From the NCBI GenBank assembly GCA_949128115.1, contig OX421966.1:29777042-29841041 (forward strand): a DNA stretch of 64,000 bases. Direction: 5' to 3'. Under the pieces are notes generated by a model. That model saw only the letters and a list, made by a program, of their open reading frames with translations. It made no database searches and was not told where the DNA came from. Positions 12,838-22,538 of the stretch are shown piece by piece. Numbering within the stretch: position 1 is the stretch's first letter; every line of letters starts with the position of its first letter. A program made the translations under genes and the position numbers. This DNA comes from Anaspis maculata. Lineage: Eukaryota > Arthropoda > Insecta > Coleoptera > Scraptiidae.

Positions 12838-13215
12838 CCAATATGGCGGCCAAAATATCCACAGAATCATGAAATTCGGCTTGAAAATCAGAATGATCGT
12901 ACTAGACAAGGGTAAGTTCCAAGTTTCATGAAAATCGTTCCACTAATAAGAGATTTCAATATGGCGGCCAAGATGGCGGCAGAATTATGAAACTCAGCTT
13001 GAAAATAGGAATGATCGTACGAGACAAGCGTAACTCTCAAGTTTCATGAAAATCCTTCCACTGATAAGAGATTTCAATATGACGGCCAAGATAGTGGGGC
13101 AATCATGAAATTTGGCTTGAAAATAAGAATGATCGTACTAGACAAGGGTAAGTTTCAAGTTTCATGACAATCATTCCACTAATAAGAAATTTCAATATGG
13201 CAGCCAAGATGGCGG
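12838..13215. repeat. 118-bp tandem repeat, about 3.3 copies
   Basis: Units start at about 12839, 12958, 13075 and 13193 (spacing 117-119). Each begins ttcaatatggcggccaa or a near match and contains gaatgatcgtac, gacaagggtaag and caagtttcatga. The first twelve or so bases are shared with the 120-bp satellite at 42.4-48.4 kb. Confidence 0.85.
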
Positions 13216-13505
13216 CCGAGTTATGAAAGCCAATCTGCCTATTTGCTCCTTGAGGACCTAAGCTATCCACCAGATAAAGTTCAATCTTCAAGGGCTGTAG
13301 CTTTATTTCCCGAGGAGAAGTTCAACTTCATCGAAGTGCACAGGAGATCTTTGTTTTTTGAGAATAATGATAACGATGTATGGATAACAAAAATAGTGCC
13401 CATTGGCCACCCTTGGGGACATCAGCTATTAATCGGAAAAAAGTTCCAAGACTCTTGTTTCAATTCTCGAGAAGGAGTACAGCGTCTTAATTTCTGCACG
13501 GACTC

Positions 13506-13506
13506 G

Positions 13507-13536
<30 letters not shown>
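13506..13536. repeat. CAGA tetranucleotide microsatellite
   Basis: An uninterrupted GACA/CAGA run of about 30 bp between the 118-bp repeats and the dimeric repeat. Confidence 0.85.
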
Positions 13537-13537
<1 letters not shown>

Positions 13538-13772
13538 CGGCCACATAAGCGTCATTCTGTTACTTCTATAAAAAAATGTTCTCCAACTGATTTCGAACTC
13601 TTGAACACGAATAGCCTGTCACATGATTTTTAGTGATACCTACCTACTTTTTTTTTTGTTATTGAGCGAACATGTTTCGTAATTTGAGTGCCATTATCCT
13701 TCAGGTACCTAGTATTGGCTATTTCAAAATGGTCAATTACTATTTCGGCACGTCTGATTTTAAATTTGTAGG

Positions 13773-14440
13773 GTCGTGTATGCGCCGAGCCGTGGCTTTG
13801 CGGTCGTTTTCAAAAAATTGATAACAATTGACCCGACGGTCGGATCGAAGTGGGGTTTTTGTCAAAAGAAAGTTCAAATTGTTCTCTAAATATAATGCCG
13901 TACATGCAGTGATGTATTTCATTAAGAAATTGTAGTTGCCTGCATATCGCAACTTTCTACATCTTACCGCGAATGCCAGCACTTGATCGGCGAAGCCGCC
14001 CTACACCAAAATGTTATTTTTGTAATTGTTCATGATTATTTCGGCAAAATTTTTCTTGATTCGCGTACCAAGGCCATGAGCTACCCATTCGAGTTGAAAT
14101 ATTTTCTGTATTGAATTCCGTTTTGTTCGAAGGAAAGGATATCAAGCACCAGCAAGCAACGAATAAATCATTTGCGGCCGAGTCGTAGCTTTGGAGTCAT
14201 TTTCAAAAATTATAACTATTGGCCTGCACCTCGCACCGATGTGAAATTTTCATTAAAATGAAGTTCAAATCATCCTCTAAATATAACTCCACATATGTAT
14301 TATGGTAAAATGATAAGATCGGGTACTTCCTCGCATGTGATGACTTTCGAGATCAGGCCGGCTTCTGAAATGCAGCATTCAACGGCGATGCCGCGTCACA
14401 CTAAATTGTTATTATTGTCATTGTTTATTATTATTTCGTC
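13773..14440. repeat. dimeric repeat, copy 1 (two ~400-bp related halves)
   Basis: Two halves are related: gccgagccgtggctttgcgg at 13773 corresponds to gccgagtcgtagctttggag at about 14176, and each half then carries aagttcaaat, cctctaaatata-like and gatgccgcgtcac/gaagccgccctacac-like blocks. The whole dimer occurs again, inverted and almost unchanged, at about 63300-64000. Confidence 0.8.
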
Positions 14441-14947
14441 GAGATTTGCTGAACTGAACTGCTGCTGGACAGGCGGGTAAAAATTATTCACATCTTAGCG
14501 GGCAACATCTTCAAAAATGCTGTTATTGAAATTTTAACGCCATGAATGGGTTCAGTAAGTACAAGTGATTAGAAAACATCCAAAATACATGTTGCTGCAT
14601 CGTTTCCTTGTGTGGAAAAACAATTAAATGTGATTTATCTGACCCGCACAAAGAAATCCTTTTTTTTAACAGTAAGACTGGCACAGAGATGATGACAAAT
14701 GCTTCCAATGTTTGCGTTAGAATTGTACGTTCGCATTGAGGCAAATAAAATGAAAAAGTACGGAGGTTTAACAGGTCTTTTTGCACCTTCAAGACATTCT
14801 TTACCTTTGGGTAGATGTGGAGGAATCACCACAACTCGTTTTTGGGCGAAAACTCAGTGGTAGATACCTACTGATCTTACGAAGAGTTTGACACCATAAA
14901 AGCTTTGGTCGGGATTTTTTCTATACAGAATGACCTACCGCCTGGCC

Positions 14948-16349
14948 TATGTAGGCTACTGGCTCTAGTAACGCTTTAGTATGGCTTATCCTAGGACAGG
15001 GAAAAGAAAATATGAAGCTACTCGTCCGACCTGGTCTGTTGGCACCTTCATGAAGTCGGCCATAGTAATCAAAGTGTGTCTGTGGTAAGTTGAGGGTTGA
15101 CTGTTAGGGCGCAATTTCTGTCACAAACGACAGCCAAGCCAAGAACAATTCAATCTCGGCGAGTCGTTATTCAAATTGAGACGCGTCTCTGCGATTGTAG
15201 TTGGTGGCCCTTGTACGGATGATGACTGTGTAGAGCCGCCAAAGCACACACATACACTGTACAGTGTACACACACGGCCTGAATGCTGAACAGCCCAGCC
15301 AGCTGGAGCACACAGGAAGCAAACAATTGGACCCTCTGCGTCTTCCTGTATGTGTGTGCGCGCCATCAAGGGATGGATCTTTAGTCTGGCTTGGGTCGCT
15401 TGACTTCTAGCCATATTTATTTGGAAACCGATCCCGAGAATTTCGAGAGGGACCCACCGACGTAATTTAATCAAAGTGATGGATGGCAAAAAATTAGGCC
15501 GGCGTACACAAAGCGCTATTATGTCGCGCTGAAAGGGAACACACAGAATATCGGTACATAAGAAATGGAAGAGGAGGAGGAGTACTCGCAGGCCATGAGA
15601 CAATGCAAGGTCTATCACCGTGAAATATCGCGTTTCGTAGCCCGTTACGGTGATATTAATTGCATCTAAATATGGATGTAATGGTAACCGTAAGAGGACG
15701 TCTAAGGAGTTGCGGTACGAAAATGTTGCGAAATTTGTTCGATCGAATTTCATGTTAATGCAAATAAAACTGTTTTGAGAACGTCGATGAGTTTTAGTCA
15801 AGGTTCTTTGATTCTGTTCCATCATTTTTCACTGTAAGTATTTCGTTCACACATTTTACACAATCTTTTAGGACTACAAACTGGAAGAGTGGGGTGAGTT
15901 TATTCTGATACTGTTCAAACTGGAGTCTGGACGGGCGCTATAAATTTTCAATTTTTTTTTATCGCATGTCAAACTGACAAACTAGTGATGGATGCAGATG
16001 GTGGTGTGTCTTCTGTTCTGTCTTCTTGTGCCGTTTAAGCCAACAGTGGGCCCCGATCCTTTGTGTCTTGAAGTGTCGTTTGGGACTCCGATAAGCCCCC
16101 GGGGGCCAATTTTTTTTCTTCGCAACTTTAAGAAACATTCGCAAGTTTGCGATTTCTGTAAATTCCAATTTTTGAGCCATCGTTTCTTTACGTATGCGCA
16201 TCGATGCGCACGTTTTCATACGTTTTGCTGCGAGCGGACCTGGGCAGGTGCAAGTCACTTTGCGTATACGCTTTTATGACGAAGTGAGGTTAGGTATTAA
16301 TGTTTTCATTGTTATCAATAAAACAAACAGCATTGTAGTTTATTGGAAA
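14948..16349. other. no gene recognised (tty intron 1)
   Basis: Includes a 234-codon minus-strand open frame (15121-15825) of low, unfamiliar complexity that I do not accept as a gene. Confidence 0.4.
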
Positions 16350-16560
16350 TTGAATATCTGCTTGAATTAATTCAAACAAAAACGATTTTTTACCATGGCT
16401 AGCTTTCAGTTCCCTCTTCAACATATCAAAAGTCCTCAACGGGACTGCTACAAATTAGTATACAGGGTGAAAGTTTATTATTTTTCTTCACTTCCTTTTT
16501 TTCTTGAAAAAATGATGACTGAAAAAACCGTTTTAGGCTGGTTTGATAGGCCATAGTCTT
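16350..16560. repeat. partial copy of the F1 inner arm segment
   Basis: Matches 31890-32110 in the same orientation and 35060-35290 in inverted form. Blocks include caaacaaaaacgatttttt, caacatatcaaaagtcctca, tacagggtgaaagtttatta and ggccatagtcttccaataaa. Only one half of the palindrome is present here. Confidence 0.8.
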
Positions 16561-16779
16561 CCAATAAACAGGCGGGTAATGAGATACAGCACGGAATAAC
16601 TTCACGAATGTGTCCTAAATAAAGAATTACTCACTCTTCTGTCATTCTTTTCAATCTTTGTCAGCTCCAGGGACACTGTTTAAAACTTGTCACGATGATG
16701 TTTCATTTTTTTTTATCGTCTGCAGTTTGCAGTAAAGCTTTGCATTTGCTTCCCACTAACGAGTTCCAGGGTTCAGTTG

Positions 16780-16920
16780 TCTTCAACTGTACCGTTGCGG
16801 ACTTTTTAAAGTGGACGACAGTTGACAGATTTCTCAGGATTCTGGCCTGAACGTCGCATGACTCGTTGACATTGTCGTCCACTTTATTTTGGCCGCAATC
16901 GTACAACAAATTCAACTGTG
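16780..16920 (-). repeat. inverted fragment related to the 51-kb element
   Basis: The block gcggactttttaaagtggac, then gacagatttctcaggattct, then gtcgtccactttattttggc and gcaatcgtac is the reverse complement of 51105-51240 with few changes. Confidence 0.8.
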
Positions 16921-17280
16921 AGTAGATAGATCTTGTCAAAATATTACGAAAACTCATAAACCACTTAGTAGAGTTCGGCCTTTTGTCAAAGATACAGCCC
17001 TTCATAGTTAATTTTTTTCGGATTTCAAAAATTTGTAACTCAGGAACATTTCGACAAAATTAGCCTAAATTTAGCGTTGACTGGTTTTATCGGCTACTTT
17101 TTCAATTTTTATAATGGTACAGGGTGCTCACGTATAAATTGGAGGCTTCCGCTCAAACATAGTTTCAAAAATTTAAAACCACTTTTTTTTTCGCAGGTTT
17201 CAAAGGCACTAAAATTTTTTGTCGTCTATCGCGAGTCATCGAGAATTTTTCTCAAATTAGACACGTGTATGTTATTATAG

Positions 17281-17617
17281 GAATTGATTCAGCTTTTCAT
17301 CCTGATTATAAATACATATACGTATATCCCACTCGATAGGTTATAGTTAAGAAAACTACCAAGCAATATTTCTTTTTCAAAAGTTTGACTTTTTAAAGTC
17401 AAGTTAGGTTCAGTAAAAGTTTCAAACTATAATGAAATCCATTTAAGTATGTACCTACTAAAATGATAGAAAATTTACTGAGTTACTTTAAAACAAAAAA
17501 TAACTTTTCGTTCATTTTAAAACTTCATCACTTTTCTCACATGCATTTGTGTTTTGTTGATTAACCTATCAAGTGTGACGCATATTTATAATCAGGATGA
17601 AAATCGGAATCGATTAT
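17281..17617. mobile_element. ~337-bp MITE
   Basis: The left end contains tttcatcctgattataaata and the right end contains its complement tatttataatcaggatgaaa. The inverted repeats are about 33 bp with a few mismatches. It is AT-rich and non-coding, and lies between the outer tacagggtgc at 17116 and gcaccctgta near 17670, which may be a second enclosing element. Confidence 0.65.
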
Positions 17618-17679
17618 CATATCAGAAATGGCGTCGAATGTAAGAAAATTTTTCTATGTTGCACCCTGTAAGTGATGTC

Positions 17680-19246
17680 CACAGACATTTTTCGTCGACA
17701 GATTCAAAGCCTACGGAAAAAATTATGTTGTAATCGTTTTTCATTTCCTGAATTATGTTCAAGGGGAAGTCTCCCGACGTATTTTTTGCTGTTAAATAAT
17801 GGAGGTTATGAAAATTTATTAATCGGAATGAAAACACGAACATCAGAAACTGACGTTTGGCCCCAGGTGTTTTCCGTAGCTTTCGGAAGTCAAGTATGCT
17901 CACCCCTTTGGCGTATTCTTGCGAACGGCTATTATGTGCGGCTCTCTAGTGTGGTTCGGCACCAGGGCCTCATGGTGTCTTCCTGCCGTTTAAAGCCCTG
18001 ATGGGAATGGGGCCCCCACTCGTGAGGTTTTGTAGCTATCAAATCATGCCGTTTAGGGCCAGAAGGGTTGATTGAACCCCCATTAGCCCCCTCGTATCTA
18101 CGGGTGTCTCTTGGAGCCCCATTGAGCCCCCCAATTTTTTAGTTCTGAAAACTCTTGTGCCGTCAGATGTGGTTCGGACCTACCATTCTGATGGACTCGA
18201 AGGCTTATTTCACATGTCGTTTGGGGCCCTAAAGTACAAATAATTGAAACCTCGCCTCATGCATATTTAACCCGTGAACTGATTTTCATCAATATTTTAA
18301 ACAATTATTCAACTATTTTTTTTCAAACTTATGAAAAAATTTTTAGAACACGAGTTTGTTCTAGTTGAAAAAAAAATCCCTATGAACCTGAACTCTGAGG
18401 CGTATTCATGCGAGATTCCGGTGTGCTATTTGTGAAAGAGCATGTAGATGGTGTCGAAGTAAATTGCGCTAGAGAAAATAGTCTGACTCGTAGTCTGACT
18501 AAATGAGAATGAACTACTCGCACACCGCACCGGCTAGAGAAACTATGGCCAAAACTTTGAAAAAGTCACATCCTTTACAGTCGGCAAAGTTATGTCTACG
18601 TGCTTCCAAACAATAACCCCATCACTTTAACACGAGCTGAAGCTTCATCAAAATACTGGGTGGGTATGAGTTACTAGTGCGCCAAAACTTTTCGATTTGT
18701 CACACGAGATCGGATTTTCCGCGGTGCCGTGCAAGTTTGCCGGGCGATTTATTATTCAGGATGACTGTACACTTCGAAACCCAGCGCGAAGTTTTACTGG
18801 CCAATGCCCGGAGTGACCAGCGCCTCACCTCCAGCAAGATTTATCTTCTACATTCGATTTTACAACCACTACCTGTGTGTATGTGTGAGTATGTGCCCCG
18901 TGTCCTTCAGCCCCTGCGAACTAATTCACCAAATTGGCTCTCTTCCAAAAAGCTCCTCGCTGGAAAAAAACTTCCTGGCAATAACGTACTTGCGCCTCGA
19001 CTTGCGCACACAAATTGGGGTAAAGGACCTCACTGTTCCAACTTTCAACAAATCGCAAGACCACGGGACGTTCACGTGTGGTGGTCGTATCATCTATTCC
19101 AAGCTTTAAAAAAAAATACAGTCGTCTGACATTTTTTCTTCAAGTTGGACAATCTGGTAAGTTGATGGATTGAAGAAGTCGAGGTGATTTTATTCAAATT
19201 TGTTGTTTGCTTTGCTGGATTGCCAGTTTTAATTCAATAGTCAAAG
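17680..19246. other. no gene recognised (tty intron 1)
   Basis: Short open frames only. The 150-codon frame at 18677-19129 has no recognisable motif and is not supported. Confidence 0.4.
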
Positions 19247-20215
19247 TTAAATTTTGACACTGACACATTATGTTCATTCTTTTTTGTGTTGAAAATGAAA
19301 GCACGTTACTTTCAACAGTGAGAAGTGTTGGAAGGTGCTAGAATTAGCACAAGATGTGATAGAAAATAAACTGCCGGACAAAAAGGTTGTCGGTATCGGA
19401 AAAATGGTTAGACTTTGAAGACCAATAACTTCGATTGCCGAATGCGATTTCCATTTTGTTTGTGATGTTAATTCGCCCAATGTTTCCGTAACCTATCCTG
19501 TAAAGGTGAATGCTGAAAAACTTCATGTAAAATTTCTACAGGATCTCGTACAGGGTGATACGTTAAATCTGCAAAATTGCACCAACTTCATCGTACCCCC
19601 ATTTGTCAAAAAATATTTTTTTTATGTATTCTAACTTCTAATACAAAAATCATGAAGTGTGGTGTATTATCTTGAAATGGTTTTGGAATTTCCCAGATTG
19701 GAAGTCTAACATTGAAGATATAAATTTTTATGTTGAAATCTTCCATGTTCGACTTCCAATCTGAGTAATTCCAAAACCGTTTCGAGATAAGACACCACAC
19801 TCCATAATTTTTGCATTAGAATATTGAAAAAATATATTTTTAAAAAATGGGGGTACGATGAAGTCGTTGCAATTTTGCACCATTTTATGTATCACCCTGT
19901 AGAAAATTTACATGAAGTTTCTCAACATTCACTGTTATTGCATGGGTTACGGAAAGATTAAGCTAGTTGAGGCAAACAGCAAGATGGAAATCGCAATCGG
20001 CAATCGGGAGATATTGGCCTCCAAAATCGAACCATTTTTCCGATACTGACAAGTTCGTTGTCCAGCAGTATATAGTTTCAAAAATGGTGTGAAGTTAAAT
20101 TTTGACACTGTAACATTGTTTTCATTCTTTTTTGTGTTGAAAATGAAAGCACGTCACTTTCAACAGTGAGAACTGTTGGAAGGTGCTAGGATTAGCACAA
20201 GGTGTGATAGAAAAT
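19247..20215. mobile_element. foldback element bounded by ~123-bp direct repeats
   Basis: A palindrome spans about 19369-20075, centred near 19720. Matching blocks include ggtatcggaaaaatgg against ccatttttccgatac, and tacagggtgatac against gtatcaccctgta. It is flanked by direct repeats 19247-19368 and 20093-20215 (cattcttttttgtgttgaaa, atgaaagcacgt, ggtgctaggattagcacaag and variants), which are about 93% alike by eye. No transposase frame was seen. Confidence 0.75.
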
Positions 20216-20771
20216 TATCAGTTTCAAAAATGACCGAGGAGGACCATTTCTAGCGCCGGGGTCTGATTTCGTTGCAAGTGATCTCGTAACCTGAGCTTAT
20301 AACCGCTCACTATCAACCTAGAGGCGCGGTTAGGAGCCGATGACATCGCTCAGATTTGCTTTCAACTGGAGGTTGGAATCCTTTATATTATTATACATAC
20401 TGGGCCTACGAAATTTCCAAGACCAAATAGCTCAAATCTTAATGGAAATTTTTGAAGTGAAACTTCTATTCTCGCGCCTAGATCACAACACACAACTAAC
20501 GCAGAACCACACATGGGAGTGAAATTGGTTCATAGCATCAGTGGTTGTAACGAACGCCTGTAACGTTGTCTTGTCTGTTCTTGGAGCGACCAGCGTCGTC
20601 CCAGGAAATGGAAGAATAAGCTGTTGCGGCGTTCGGTTCTATTTTTTACTAATCGCCGACACTGGACTGCTCTTCGTGTTGTCGTACTGTTGGCCCGACA
20701 GGAATGGTTCTCGACTTGGCTTGAATAGATTCGAGCGGATGTATTTTATTATAGGGATAGGGAGGTATATT

Positions 20772-20979
20772 CAGGGCCGGGCCTAGCAGGCGTGCAGGGC
20801 GTTCCGGCGCGCAGGCGGGTATGGCAGGCGGCAAGTCATAGGGGCGGTAATATAATAATAAAGTTGAATTTCGAAGGATTCTTTCCATTCCCGCATTTGG
20901 TGGGGCTCTCCACTGCCGGTGAGGGGGGTGGCAATTTTTCGGTGGTACGCAGGCGGCAAATAGGCCAGGCCCGGCCCTG
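20772..20979. mobile_element. 208-bp hAT-type MITE with 8-bp target duplication
   Basis: The left terminus CAGGGCCGGGCCTAG and right terminus CAGGCCCGGCCCTG are inverted. The flanking octamers GGTATATT (20764-20771 and 20980-20987) are identical. An 8-bp duplication with CAGGG...CCCTG ends is the mark of the hAT superfamily. The interior is GC-rich and non-coding. Confidence 0.92.
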
Positions 20980-21674
20980 GGTATATTCTTCAACGGACGT
21001 TTACAATTCAAAAATAAAATCGAATGCCGCACACCCGAATGTAGACACAACTTTCAGGTACCTATTAAGCAGGAAAGCAAGGGTGGATGATTAAAGCCCA
21101 GAGGGGGAAAAGAATTTTCGACAATTGAGGCTGAAACAGTTGCTCAATGTTCTAGATGTCAGCTGATTGTATAGCGATGATATTATACTGGTTTGATAAT
21201 CAAATTTTTATGTTTGGAAATTGATTCTTGACATTATTCTTCGTTAATTTTTTGAATGGTTTGATTTCACTTCAATTAAATGTGATATTCTAAATATAAG
21301 TACGGTGGCGAGCACATAACTGGAAATATTCATATCAATTATGTCAATATTTCAATTGAACCTACGGCCTTATTTTGATTGGAGAAGATAATATCGTAGG
21401 AACTTTAGAACCACTTAGTTACCTCAAATCACATTCACGAGGTACCTACCTAAATACCTATATATTTTATATTTTTTCAATTAAAATTAATACCGGATCA
21501 AGTTTTCCAAACGACATTCTCATACTTTGTGGAGATCATTAGATTGCCATGCTGTGCCTGCCAGAACACAGTTTTCACCGTGCTGTAATATAACGGGGAA
21601 AATCGTACAGTAAGAAAATCCGTCACGATGTCACATTCGCATAATTATTTGTGGAGAATATTATTGATGAAAAT

Positions 21675-22538
21675 CTAGGAGGATAGAATAGTAAGGAGGG
21701 AACATACGCCAATGAAAGTGTAGCCATGCGGGGTAATCAACTACGCCCAGTAATCGTATCGAGTCACCAGTGCAACTTGACATTAGTGACTGCGATTTGA
21801 TGGTAATGACATTTGTAAATAAACATAATTTGAGGTTATGAAATGTGACTGCTGTGCAGTGCTGTGCTTCTTCGGATTTTTGGCTGTTATTCTACCTAAA
21901 AGACCGACAGGATCAGTTTTCGAAGACGTGTTGAAAGACATGCTGCGGCATACGACGTGTAAAAGTGATGATCCCCGCGTTGGAAGCATTGGAATGGACG
22001 TCATTCTTTTGAAGTGTGTTGGCCAATATCTGCATCGATGCGTGTTTATTGAGTTGGCGCATAGGAACTCCCTGCGATCCTTGCTCCATGCATCCCCTAG
22101 GATATGACATGGTCTATAGGGAATGAAAAATGTTTCACAAGCTCAAAAATTACGATCTCATGACACCTATCAACATACCTTGCAAAATGATGTCCATTTC
22201 AATGCCTCCAATGCGGGAATCATCACTTTTACACGTTGTATGCCGCAGCATGTCTTTCAACACGTCTTCTAAAACTGATCCTGTCGGTCTTTTAGGTAGG
22301 ATAACGGCCAAAAATCTGAACAAGCACAGCCCTGCACAGCAGCCACATCTCATAACCTCAAATTATGTTTATTCACAAATGTCAATTCCATCAAATCGCA
22401 ATCACAAATGTCAAGTTGCACTGGTGACTTGATACGGTTACTGGGCGTACTTCATGCAATCCCCTTCCGTCTCCCGGCGACAGCTATGTCCGTCCACAAG
22501 CTGGCTAACCTTCCCTCCCTAATATTCTATCCTCCTAG
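21675..22538. mobile_element. foldback element with ~350-bp arms
   Basis: The left arm (21675 to about 22015) and right arm (about 22185-22538) are inverted copies from CTAGGAGGATAGAATA to TATTCTATCCTCCTAG. The loop is about 170 bp. Both arms keep related open frames on both strands (21838-22107 and its mirror 22150-22353 give peptides sharing FLAVILPKRPTGSV and DVLKDMLRHTTCKSDD). I do not recognise the peptide. The arms may simply be young, or may carry a captured coding fragment. Confidence 0.8.

Larger units (their letters stand above)
12112..14947. mobile_element. 2.8-kb foldback element with ~490-bp arms (family F3)
   Basis: The left arm 12112-12615 and right arm 14462-14947 are inverted copies starting GGCCAGGCGGTA and ending TACCGCCTGGCC, roughly 80-85% alike by eye. 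Arm landmarks include aaaaagacctgttaaacctc and ctttgtgcgggtcagataaa against their complements at 14770 and 14640. The ~1.85-kb loop holds a 118-bp tandem repeat, a CAGA run and a dimeric repeat also found at the window end. The element lies in tty intron 1. Confidence 0.8.

Noticed and set aside
12284..14792. Similar ~90-residue frames in both arms of the 12.1-14.9-kb foldback
   Set aside because: Differences between the arms mostly change amino acids (for example KCKRTTL against QCERTIL), so there is no sign of selection on a protein; the frame is shared because the arms are copies.
15121..15825. 234-codon minus-strand open frame
   Set aside because: No recognisable domain and no exon-like composition; it lies in a large intron and is compatible with chance.
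18677..19129. 150-codon plus-strand open frame with an overlapping second frame
   Set aside because: Two overlapping frames of similar length, neither with a recognisable domain.
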